DNA of 64,000 nucleotides, taken from the NCBI GenBank assembly GCA_030605125.1, contig JAUWBD010000003.1:17496-81495 (forward strand), given 5' to 3'. The translations under genes and the position numbers were made by a program. This DNA comes from Verrucomicrobiota bacterium. GTDB lineage: Bacteria > Verrucomicrobiota > Verrucomicrobiia > Opitutales > Opitutaceae. The notes beneath the pieces are model-generated. The model was not told the DNA's origin. It saw nothing but the letters and a program-made list of their open reading frames with translations, and searched no databases. Shown here one piece after another: positions 42,447 to 50,800 of the stretch; position 1 is the first letter of the stretch; every line of letters starts with the position of its first letter.

Positions 42447-43768
42447 AGCTCCAGAATCGCTCCGTCCTTGCGGAGCTGGTCGCGGAGGGCGGACACCTTC
42501 ACCGAGGCGACGAGGCCGTCGGCGCGCGCGGCCATCACGGCGGCCGTGCCTGCCGCCTGGCCCATCGCCATCGTCTGGCCCATCGAGCGCACCGCCGCGT
42601 GGGCGTCGTGCGAGGCGGAGAAGCAGCGGCCGGCCACGAGCACGTTTTGCCCGTCGCGCGGCACGAGCGTGCGGAAGGGCACGCCCACGCACTGCCCGTC
42701 GGGCAGGTAGCCCCACTTGGTGTCGGCGCCGCCGTGGTGGTCCTCGATCGGCGCGCCGCAGAGCGCGATCTGGTCGTCGAACTGTTTCGCGGAGAGCACG
42801 TCGTCGCGGGTTAGCCAATACTGGCCGTGCACGCGGCGCGTCTCGCGCACGCCGATTTGCACGCCGAAGGTGGAGAGCTGCGCCTTCTCGTAGCCGGGCA
42901 CCTTGTCGCGCAGGAAACGGATATACTCGATCGCCTGCACGCGGCCCTCGATCTCGGCGGCGGAGAGCAGCTCGGGGTCGGTGGCGTTGACCACGCTTTG
43001 GCCCTTTTTGAAGAAGGACGGCAAGCGAGTCATGATCGTCGCGGTCATGTGGTTCACCGGCGTGATATGGTCGCTGCCCTCCTTGCGCGGGAGCTGGTAG
43101 CGTCCGCTCTCCGCCGCCTCGGCCATGAGCGCGTGGAACTGTTGCTTCGTGATGCTCTTCCGGCGCGGCACGTCCACGTTCACCATCTTGAAGGTGGTGG
43201 TGAGCGTCTGCGCCGGGTCGATGTCGCCCGCGAGCTCGTAGCTCAGTCCCGCGAAGTGGCAGATGTCGGCGTCGCCCGAGGCGTCGATCACGACCTTCGC
43301 GGTGTAGTGGCGGAGACCGGTCTTGGTCACGACGAAGAGCCCCGACACGCGGCCCTGCCGCGCCTCGACGTCGAGCACCTGGGCGTTGAGCAACACCTCC
43401 ACGCCCGCCGCGCGGACAAGTTTCTCCCAGACGACCTTCAGGTATTCGGGATGGTAGGTCACGCCGGTGCCGGCGCCGTGGGTGTTGGGGCGTTCGAGCC
43501 AGGAATCGTAGTCACGCAGACCCGACATCACGTCCTCGGAGATGCCCGATACGACTTTGATCGAGCGCGTGCCCGGCGTGTAGAAGCCATAAAAGGTGTC
43601 GAGGACCGCCGTGGACGTGCCGCCGAGGAAGGGCAGACGCTCGAGCAGGAGCACGCGCGCCCCGCCGCGTCCGGCGGCGATGGCGGCGGTGGCGCCGGCC
43701 GAGCCGGAACCGACCACGATCACATCGTAAGCGGCGGTCGTGGGGATGGATTTGGAGAAAACGGGCAT
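42443..43768 (-). CDS. FAD-dependent oxidoreductase (PF12831 type)
   Basis: A 441-residue protein. The FAD Rossmann motif is VIVVGSGSAGATAAIAAGRGG (residues about 16-36), then LPFLGGTSTAVLDTFYGFY. Middle segments are VVIDASGDADICHFAGL and VRETRRVHGQYWLTRDD. The closing FAD motif is VLVAGRCFSASHDAHAAVRS. It is shorter than the paralogue at 5577, which has a 300-residue tail. Probably a sugar-linked or glycoside-linked oxidoreductase; the substrate is unproven. It overlaps the ROK start by four bases. Confidence 0.86.
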   Translation of the reverse strand: MPVFSKSIPTTAAYDVIVVGSGSAGATAAIAAGRGGARVLLLERLPFLGGTSTAVLDTFYGFYTPGTRSIKVVSGISEDVMSGLRDYDSWLERPNTHGAGTGVTYHPEYLKVVWEKLVRAAGVEVLLNAQVLDVEARQGRVSGLFVVTKTGLRHYTAKVVIDASGDADICHFAGLSYELAGDIDPAQTLTTTFKMVNVDVPRRKSITKQQFHALMAEAAESGRYQLPRKEGSDHITPVNHMTATIMTRLPSFFKKGQSVVNATDPELLSAAEIEGRVQAIEYIRFLRDKVPGYEKAQLSTFGVQIGVRETRRVHGQYWLTRDDVLSAKQFDDQIALCGAPIEDHHGGADTKWGYLPDGQCVGVPFRTLVPRDGQNVLVAGRCFSASHDAHAAVRSMGQTMAMGQAAGTAAVMAARADGLVASVKVSALRDQLRKDGAILEL

Positions 43769-43773
43769 GGTGA

Positions 43774-44802
43774 TCAGAGACGTTCGAAGGCGATGCGGGC
43801 GCGGCCGACCGCGCCCCAGTCGGTGCCGGCCACCGGCAAGGGGCGGAGGGCGGTGAAATAGATGCTGAAGGTGCCGTCGCGCTCGGGCACGAGGCCGAGC
43901 GGTGTGCGCATGGTCTGCCACCAGGGCGCGGCGAGCGACGGCGCGAGATCGATCCACGAGGCCTGGCTCCAGGTGATGCCGTCGCGCGAGACCGCATAGC
44001 CGAAGCAGCCACGCGTCGGGCCGCCGTCCACCATCGCGATCCAGAGATCGCCGAGGCGGTCCACCACCGGGTTCTCCGCAAAGACGGCGTCCATCTTCAC
44101 GGGATTGCCGGCGGGCAGACGACGCCAGGGGCCGGCCAGCGCGGGCGCCTCGGCCAGGCCGACGCCCCAGAAGCGGCAAGGGATGAACTGCGTCTGCGCG
44201 CTGCCGTAGAACCCGAGCCAACGCCCGTCGGCCGCGCGGTGCGCGTGGAAGGAATCGACTCCCTGCAAGCCCTCCCACGGCTGCGACTCCGCGTCGGGCT
44301 GGAGAATCACGCCGACGTCGCGGTAGGGGCCGCCGATGCCGCCGCGTCCTGGCACCGTGGATACGGCGCGCCAGATGCGGCCCTCGTAGTTCTCATACCA
44401 GGCGTCGGGGGTGCTGGGCTTGGCGCGATAGGCGACGTAGAAGAGCGTCCACGCGTTTTCGGCCTCGTCGAAGATCGGCATCGGGCCCCAGAGCGCGGCG
44501 CGCGGATCGTCGCCGGTGTAGTCGCCGCTCGACTCGTAAACCGTGGACACGCGCTCCCAACGGGCGGCGCCGGGCGCGAGTCGCCAGTGGCCGAGACGCA
44601 TTTTCACCACGATCGGGTCGCCGTAGCGCTCGGCGGTGAAGAAGTGCAGCGTGCCGTCCTCGAGCAGGATCGTGCGGCCGCCCTCGAAGCCGTAGCGGTT
44701 GCCCTCGGCGCCGGGCGTGGTGGCGTCGATCACCGGGGCGGGATCGACCGCCAGGACGCGATGACGCAGCAGGGAGTCGGCGGAGAAAGAGGCGGCGCTC
44801 AT
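43774..44802 (-). CDS. Five-bladed propeller glycosidase-like protein (GH43/GH32-type)
   Basis: A 342-residue protein starting at 44802 with a four-base overlap to the SIS gene. Repeated blades carry conserved W/G/D turns: NRYGFEGGRTILLEDGTLHFF, RYGDPIVVKMRLGHW, ALWGPMPIFDEAENAWTLFYVAY, FHAHRAADGRWLGFYGS, AENPVVDRLGDLWIAMVDGG, CFGYAVSRDGITW and GTFSIYFTAL. This is the clan F/J fold of GH43, GH32, GH68 and GH130, but I cannot identify the base-acid pair. There is no signal peptide. It likely acts inside the cell on the imported oligosaccharide that feeds the operon. Confidence 0.72.
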   Translation of the reverse strand: MSAASFSADSLLRHRVLAVDPAPVIDATTPGAEGNRYGFEGGRTILLEDGTLHFFTAERYGDPIVVKMRLGHWRLAPGAARWERVSTVYESSGDYTGDDPRAALWGPMPIFDEAENAWTLFYVAYRAKPSTPDAWYENYEGRIWRAVSTVPGRGGIGGPYRDVGVILQPDAESQPWEGLQGVDSFHAHRAADGRWLGFYGSAQTQFIPCRFWGVGLAEAPALAGPWRRLPAGNPVKMDAVFAENPVVDRLGDLWIAMVDGGPTRGCFGYAVSRDGITWSQASWIDLAPSLAAPWWQTMRTPLGLVPERDGTFSIYFTALRPLPVAGTDWGAVGRARIAFERL

Positions 44803-45620
44803 TTGACGGGGGTGACGGGGGCCGGGTGATGGAGGGCGCGAGCATAGCGCGCGCGCTGGTCGCGAATCCAGAGATCGTAGGTGTCGGTCGTGTTTTTCAG
44901 GTGCATGTTGCGCAGCACGTGGTGCTTCACGCCGCGCCGATCCAGCTCGCGGAGCGTGAGCTCGTTGAGACACTGCACCACGCTAATGCCGGCCACCGAG
45001 GAAAGCGGGCAGATCGGGTAGCTGTCGGTCTGGCCCTCGACGACGATCGTGGTGTCGCCGACCGGCATGCCGTTGTCGATGAGCAGGCCCCGGCGCGCAC
45101 GGGCGACGACGTGGTGAAGGTTTTCGCCCGAGGAGTGCTTGGCGGCGGCCTGCGAGGACTGCGCGCGCGAGCAGAGGCCGATAAGCGGGTTGTCCGGGTA
45201 GCGGCGCACCCACTCGCGGGCGATGTCCACCGCGGCCTGCGTGGTGCCGGTGGCGGTGATGACGAGCAAGGGCTCGCCCGGGCCGACTTCGTATTCGTCG
45301 AGCAGGCGAGCGCCGAGGCCCTCGACCTTCTCGATCGCCTGGTTCACGCGGATGCCGTTGGCCCCGACGACGTCGGTGAAGGTGGTGAGGCCGACCTGCA
45401 GGATCGGATGAAAGCCCGTCAGCGCGCCCATGCGGATGCACATCTCCTCGACCGCGAGGCGCGAGTGGCCGTTGGCGTAAACGTGCACGAGGCCGCCGGC
45501 CGCGATGGCGTCGGCGTAGATCGAGGCGACCTGGCGCAGCACATCGGCCTGCGTGCGCAACGCGTCGCGCACGCGGTCGAGCTGATCGGGGAAGGTGAGC
45601 GGGAGCGGGGTTTCCGACAT
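44799..45620 (-). CDS. SIS-domain protein (UPF0309-like)
   Basis: A 273-residue protein and the first gene of the operon. It has the SIS sugar-phosphate signature VHVYANGHSRLAVEEMCIRMG, then DEYEVGPGEPLLVITATGTT, AAAKHSSGENLHHV and LIDNGMPVGDTTIVVEGQ, as in UPF0309 proteins. SIS proteins bind phosphosugars as isomerases, deacetylases/etherases or regulators; this subgroup has no firm function. It is divergent from the AraC gene (45695), with 74 bp between starts. Confidence 0.85.
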   Translation of the reverse strand: MSETPLPLTFPDQLDRVRDALRTQADVLRQVASIYADAIAAGGLVHVYANGHSRLAVEEMCIRMGALTGFHPILQVGLTTFTDVVGANGIRVNQAIEKVEGLGARLLDEYEVGPGEPLLVITATGTTQAAVDIAREWVRRYPDNPLIGLCSRAQSSQAAAKHSSGENLHHVVARARRGLLIDNGMPVGDTTIVVEGQTDSYPICPLSSVAGISVVQCLNELTLRELDRRGVKHHVLRNMHLKNTTDTYDLWIRDQRARYARALHHPAPVTPVK

Positions 45621-45694
45621 GAAGCCTAGTCTAGCCGATACCTGCGGCGGCTTCCTCCTTGCGCGGTCGGCAGAACTTCCGGAAAACTAAGCTC
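45621..45694. promoter_or_regulatory. Divergent promoter region of the catabolic operon and AraC gene
   Basis: The only DNA between the first operon gene and its presumed regulator. It includes TTCCGGAA (perfect 8-bp palindrome). It is the expected place for AraC binding. No sigma-70 boxes stand out. Confidence 0.4.
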
Positions 45695-46522
45695 GTGCCT
45701 CGGCTCAGCATTGAACAATTCGGCCTCGCCGCCCGTCGCCTCACGCCGCCCAAACCGATGGGCCGCATCCACCACCACCACGAGGTCGAGCTCAACTACG
45801 TGTTCGCCGGCGAGGTCACCTATCTGCACCGCGGCTCCACGCGCCGCCTCGGGCCGGGCCGGCTCGCCGTCTTCTGGGGCGCGGTGCCGCACAGCCTCGT
45901 CGCGGTGGCGCCCGGCAGCGACATGGCTTGGATCACGCTCCCGCTCGCGGCGGTGCGCGGCTGGGGTCTCGACCCGCGTTTTCTCCGCCGCCTGCTCGAG
46001 GGCGAGTGGTGCGTCGCGCCCGCCGGCAGCGAGAACCGTTTCCCCGTCGCCTCGTGGGTGGCGGAACTCGCCACCGCGCGCGACGCCTCCGGGCCCGGCC
46101 TGCGGCACGAGTTGCAAGGTTGCCTTTGGTGGCTGGCGAGCCGGGCGGTGCCCACGCCCGAGCGCCGGCGCGCGGCCGATGAGACCGAGGCCGGCTTGCG
46201 CCCGGTCGAGGCCATGGCGCGAGTGATGGCCGAGCGCTACCAGGAACCGCTCGACGTCGCCACCATCGCCGCCGCCGCGGGGCTGCACCCCAACTACGCG
46301 ATGACGCTCTTCAAACGGCGCTGCGGCCTCACCCTGCGCGACTACCTCGCGCACCTCCGCGTCACCCACGCCCAGCGCCGCCTCCTCGAGGGCTCGGCCA
46401 AGGTCGCCGACATCGCGCTCGAGTGCGGCTTCGCCACGCTAAGCGCCTTCTACGACACCTTCACGCGCCGCGTCGGCATGCCTCCGCGCGCATTTCGGGA
46501 AAAATTCGCCGCGCACGGCTAA
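45695..46522 (+). CDS. AraC-family transcriptional regulator
   Basis: A 275-residue protein from GTG 45695; an in-frame TTG at 45659 would add 12 residues. The N-terminal cupin sensor has GRIHHHHEVELNYVFAGE, with a metal- or sugar-binding His cluster, and RLGPGRLAVFWGAVPHSL. Residues about 190-275 are the paired helix-turn-helix: PLDVATIAAAAGLHPNYAMT, FKRRCGLTLRDYLAHLRV, AKVADIALECGFATLSAFYD. It probably activates the 45620-38404 operon. Confidence 0.88.
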   Translation: MPRLSIEQFGLAARRLTPPKPMGRIHHHHEVELNYVFAGEVTYLHRGSTRRLGPGRLAVFWGAVPHSLVAVAPGSDMAWITLPLAAVRGWGLDPRFLRRLLEGEWCVAPAGSENRFPVASWVAELATARDASGPGLRHELQGCLWWLASRAVPTPERRRAADETEAGLRPVEAMARVMAERYQEPLDVATIAAAAGLHPNYAMTLFKRRCGLTLRDYLAHLRVTHAQRRLLEGSAKVADIALECGFATLSAFYDTFTRRVGMPPRAFREKFAAHG

Positions 46523-46544
46523 TCCCTAACCCAGCGCATCCCCC

Positions 46545-46569
46545 GGAGAGGGCACGCCCCCGTGCGCTC
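46545..46569. repeat. GAGGGCACG hairpin, single copy
   Basis: GAGGGCACG-CCCC-CGTGCGCTC, one mismatch in the arms, in the gap between the AraC and DUF4143 genes. Same family as the tandem pair at 16671. Confidence 0.6.
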
Positions 46570-46603
46570 CTCGTTTCCCCTCGGACTCGCCGACCGCCCA
46601 CGC

Positions 46604-47770
46604 TCACACGCCGCCGCCCGCCAAGCGCCGCAGATTCCGAATGCCGACCGCGTCGATATTCTCTCCCAAAGGAAAATCCTTCTCTCCGGGATAGACCACA
46701 TACACGCGACTCAACCCCGCGTCCTCCATCGATTGCCGAATCGACGCCGTCACCCTCGGCGCAGAACTCGCCTTGAACTCAAAACCCACCCAACCCTCCG
46801 GCCGGCGCACGACGAGGTCCATCTCCGCCCCTTCCTGCACCGCGTAGTTGAAACAGTCCTCGTCGCGCAGCTCCAGCAGCCGCACGATTTGCTCGATCGC
46901 AAAACCCTCCCACGACGCGCCCACGCCCCGGTGCGCGTAAAGATGCTCCGCCGAGGGCAGCGCCAACAACGCATGCAGCAGCCCGCTGTCGCGGAAGTAA
47001 TACTTGGGCGCCTTGCGCAGCCGCTTCCGCACATTGGGGAGAAAGGCAGGCAGCTCCCGCAGAACGAACGCTCCGCACAACAAGTCCACGTGCCGCTGAA
47101 TCGTCTTGTAGTTCACGCCCAGGATTCGCGCCGCGTCCGAGTTGTTCCAAGGCTGCCCGTGGGCATCCGCGAGCAGCAAAAGCAGACGCCGCAAATCCGC
47201 CGATCCCAGCTTCGTGTCCGCCAGTTCCCGCAGATCGCGCTCGATGAAAGTCCGCACGTAGTCGAGCCGCCACTTCACCGAACGCTCCAGCTCCGACGCC
47301 AGATAAGCCGGCGGAAATCCCCCTCGCAGCCATAGCCGCTCGTAATCCGCCGGATCAACTTCGCCCAGGTGCAAGCCGCCCATGTCGATAAACGACACCC
47401 GGCCCGCCAACGATTCCGACACCCCGCGCACGAGCTGCGGCGCCGCGCTTCCCAACAGCAGGAAACGCGCGGGCAGGCCCGGCCGGTCCGCCAACACGCG
47501 CAACAAGGGAAACAAGTCGGGCATCCGCTGCACCTCGTCGATGATCACCAAGCCCGAGAGCCGCCCCAGCGCCGTCATCGCGTCGTCTTGCAGCCGCGTC
47601 AGATCGCTGAAGTTCTCCAAATCGAAGCAATTCGCCGGCTCCGCCCCCATCAGCCGGCTCAGATGTGTCTTCCCGCTCTGCCTCGGCCCCAGCAGCGCCG
47701 TGATCGGATTCTCTCGCAAAGAACGCTCGACCAAGACGCGCAGACGGGGACGATCAACATGGAAAGGCAT
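46604..47770 (-). CDS. DUF4143-family AAA-type ATPase
   Basis: A 388-residue protein from ATG 47770; a TTG at 47821 would add 17 residues but lies at the start of the divergent gene. Walker A is GPRQSGKT (residues 28-35), Walker B LVIIDEVQ (74-81), followed by sensor-1 FLLLGSAA. DUF4143 spans about residues 190-388 (RTFIERDLRELAD, DSGLLHALLAL, FNYAVQEGAEMDLVVRRPEG, GFEFKASSAP), and its end has a PD-(D/E)xK-like E-x-K. These ATPases are common, often mobile, and some are part of toxin or defence loci; the function of this one is unknown. Confidence 0.85.
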   Translation of the reverse strand: MPFHVDRPRLRVLVERSLRENPITALLGPRQSGKTHLSRLMGAEPANCFDLENFSDLTRLQDDAMTALGRLSGLVIIDEVQRMPDLFPLLRVLADRPGLPARFLLLGSAAPQLVRGVSESLAGRVSFIDMGGLHLGEVDPADYERLWLRGGFPPAYLASELERSVKWRLDYVRTFIERDLRELADTKLGSADLRRLLLLLADAHGQPWNNSDAARILGVNYKTIQRHVDLLCGAFVLRELPAFLPNVRKRLRKAPKYYFRDSGLLHALLALPSAEHLYAHRGVGASWEGFAIEQIVRLLELRDEDCFNYAVQEGAEMDLVVRRPEGWVGFEFKASSAPRVTASIRQSMEDAGLSRVYVVYPGEKDFPLGENIDAVGIRNLRRLAGGGV

Positions 47771-47820
47771 CCGAAAAATAGAGTTTGAAATACTAAATTT
47801 CAGGATTATCTCTTCTGTCA
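47771..47820. promoter_or_regulatory. AT-rich divergent promoter for DUF4143 and Mrr-STAND genes
   Basis: 50 bp of unusually AT-rich DNA, with TGAAAT-ACTAA-ATTTCA-like dyad symmetry, between the two divergent starts. It is the only shared regulatory DNA, so the genes are likely co-regulated. Confidence 0.5.
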
Positions 47821-50800
47821 ATGCCGCATGAGGCGCAAAATCCCGCTCTTCCTCTCCCCTTCGCCGACCTGAGCGCCAAGGGTTTCGAGCAGTTTGTCGC
47901 CGCCTTCCTCGCCACCCAACCCACGTGGGAGATTCTCGAGACCCAGATCAAGGAAAGCGCCTCCGCCCGCCGCTCCAAAAAGCGCAGCGTCGCGATGCCG
48001 CACCGCATCATCGATTCGGCGAGCTACGCCGGCGCCTCGGGCTTGAAGCAAGACGGCATCGATTTGGTCGCCACCACCGACTCCGGCGCGCGCTGGGCTT
48101 TTCAATGCAAACACGTGGCCGGCTTCGGCCCCGCCAAGGCCACCGCCGCGATGGACAAGGCCGAGGCCGAATTTTCCTCCGCCGACCGCTACTTCCTCCT
48201 TCTCAGCCGCGAGCCCTCCGCCGCGACGGTCAAGCGCGTCGCCGAGCGCCCGCGCTGGGAACTCTGGGGCGCCGAAAAACTCTCGCTCCGCTTTTTCAAC
48301 ACCGTCCCTCGCGATCTTCAGCCCGGAGTGTTGCGCCAGATTTTTGGGGACGCCGCCGGCCGCATTATCGACACCCTCTATCCGCTGGGGGACGGTCTGC
48401 TCCAAAGTCCCTCCGCCTTCTTCGCCCTCTGGCTTGAGGAGCGGCGCATCTTTCACCACCGAAGCGACCTCGTCGGCCGCGACGCCGACCTCGCCCGCCT
48501 GCACGCCTTCGTGGACTCGCCCCGCGAGCGGGTCTGCATCCTGCCCGCTCCCGGAGGCCGAGGCAAAAGCCGTCTCCTGCGCGCCTTCGCCGACGCCTTC
48601 GCCACGCGCCATCCCACGCGCAAACTCTGGTTCGTGAACCCCAACGCGGCGCCCGACGCCGACGCCCGCCACGACGCGCTGCGCACCACCGCACGCGGCG
48701 AGTTGGTCATCGTCCAAGACGACGCCCACCGCACCGAGTCCGTCCGGCGTGACCTGCTCGCCCGGCTCGCCCACCCGGAAGTTGAAGGCAAAATCCTCCT
48801 CGCCGCCCGCCCCCAGGCCGTCGCCGCGCTCACCGCCCTCGCGCAACGCGCCGGCTTCGACAGCGAAGCCATCGTCACCCTGCCCACCCTCTCGAAGCTC
48901 ACGAAACGGCAACTGAAAACACTCGCCGCCGCCCGTCTCGATCCGCCGCACCGCGGCCACGCCGATTTCCTCGCCGGCCGCGCGGGCGACTGCCCGCTCA
49001 TCGTCACCGTCGGTGCCGAGCTCATCAACCGCGGCCGCGTCGTCCCCGATGCCCTGCTCAGTTCCGCTGACTTCTATCGCGAGGTGTTCGCCCGCTTCGA
49101 GGAAGACGAGTTCGCTCGCCTCGGCGGCGACGTTTCCGCCCTGCGCGAGATTCTCCAATGCCTCGCACTCCTGGCCCCATGGCAGGAAGCCGACGACGGC
49201 CTCGACACCCTCGCCGCCTTCCTCGGTCGCACGCCCGGCGAACTGCGTGACCGCCTCGAGCGCCTCCGCGCCGCCGGCCTGCTCGTGTCCTCGACCAAAG
49301 GCCTGCGCCCCGCGCCTGATCTCTACGCCGACTTCCTCGCCTTCCACGCCTGCTACGATGGCGGACGGCTCACCGCCTTCGCCCGCCGCCTCCAAACGGC
49401 CTACGCCACCACCGCCGGCCCGGAAATGTTGCGCAATCTTTCCGAGGCCGAATGGCAAGCCGCGCAGACTCACGAGCAGGCCGAATCGCTGCTTGAGCCC
49501 TTCTGGCGCCGCCTTCTCGCCGAGTTCAAGGCCGCCACCTTCTGGGACCGCGCGCAGATCGTGAAACGCTGGGCCGCCTTCGGCGTGTATCAGCCCGCGC
49601 GCAGCCTCGACCTCGCACGCCTCGCATTGGACGACACCGAGGCAGCGCCGCCCTCCGCCGAAGAACGCGGCTACGCGCTCAGCCTCCACACCCACGCACA
49701 GGTGCTCTCCGAGTTGCCCGCGCTCCTGGAGCCTATCGCCATCTACCACGACGAGCACCGCGCCGAGGCCTTGGATCTGCTCTGGGACCTGCACTTCCTC
49801 TGGCACCCCGCGAAAGCCGATGCGGAGCAAGCGGCGCTCAACGTCATCTCCCGCGTAGCCGCATTCAAAGAGCGCCACCCCATTTCCGCGCCCTTGGGCG
49901 TTTTGGTGTGGCTCGACAACTTGCTTCGTTCGCCACGCGGCCAGCCGCTGCTCGAGTCGCGCGATGGTGCGCTCGCCACGCTGATGAAGCCGCTCTTCAG
50001 CCGATTCGTTGATATATCCTACTCCGAAGGGCGCTCATTTCACTTCGGCCATGCAATCGCGTCAGAAGAACAAACCCGCCCCATTCGCGACCATGCGCTC
50101 CGTATCCTCCGTGAGGTGGTGATACCCCGTTCGGAGATCGCCGCCCTCAACAGCCTGCCCGTGCTCGAAGACGCCACCGCCGAAGACCAACTGGCGATGG
50201 GAGCAAGCTTCACGACCGCCCAGCTCCGCCCCTGGCAACCCGAAAGACTTAAGGCGCTTGAAGCCCTTGGCCAGATCCTGGACCGCTACCCCACCGCCCG
50301 TGTCCACTTCCGTGTCCGCCAAATCCTGCGCCGTCTCACGCGCAAACGCGGCCGCTCTCGATTCGACACGCGCGTCAACGCGCTTCTCACCAAGATTTCC
50401 GATCGCGCCGACCTCCGCTGGCACCGCGTGGTCTGTTCCCGCGCCGACGAAGAATTTCTTGATTACGAAAACACTCCCGAGCGGGATTTCCATGCCAGCT
50501 TCGAGAAGGCAAAAGCGCAGTGGGCGGCGCTCACTCAAACGGTCGCCGGTGAGCTTTGCGCCGCATACCCCGAAGGTGCCCGTTTAGTAGGTGAACTTGA
50601 GGCCCGCATGCGGGATCATCAGCTCCACGGAGAAGCGCCGGTGCTTTACGTCCTGCTCGAAATGATCGGCGCCCGGCAACCCGATGGTGGACGCGCGCTC
50701 GTCGAGGATATCCTGCGACGCGCCACCAGCCCGCTGGATGGAGTTTGGCACAACCTGCTTGGTTCGCGCGTATGGTTCCCCGACGACCAGCTCTTGGCCT

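Noticed and set aside
45659..45694. TTG start extending the AraC regulator by 12 residues
   Set aside because: The extension is basic and unlike AraC N-termini; the GTG at 45695 directly precedes the cupin domain.
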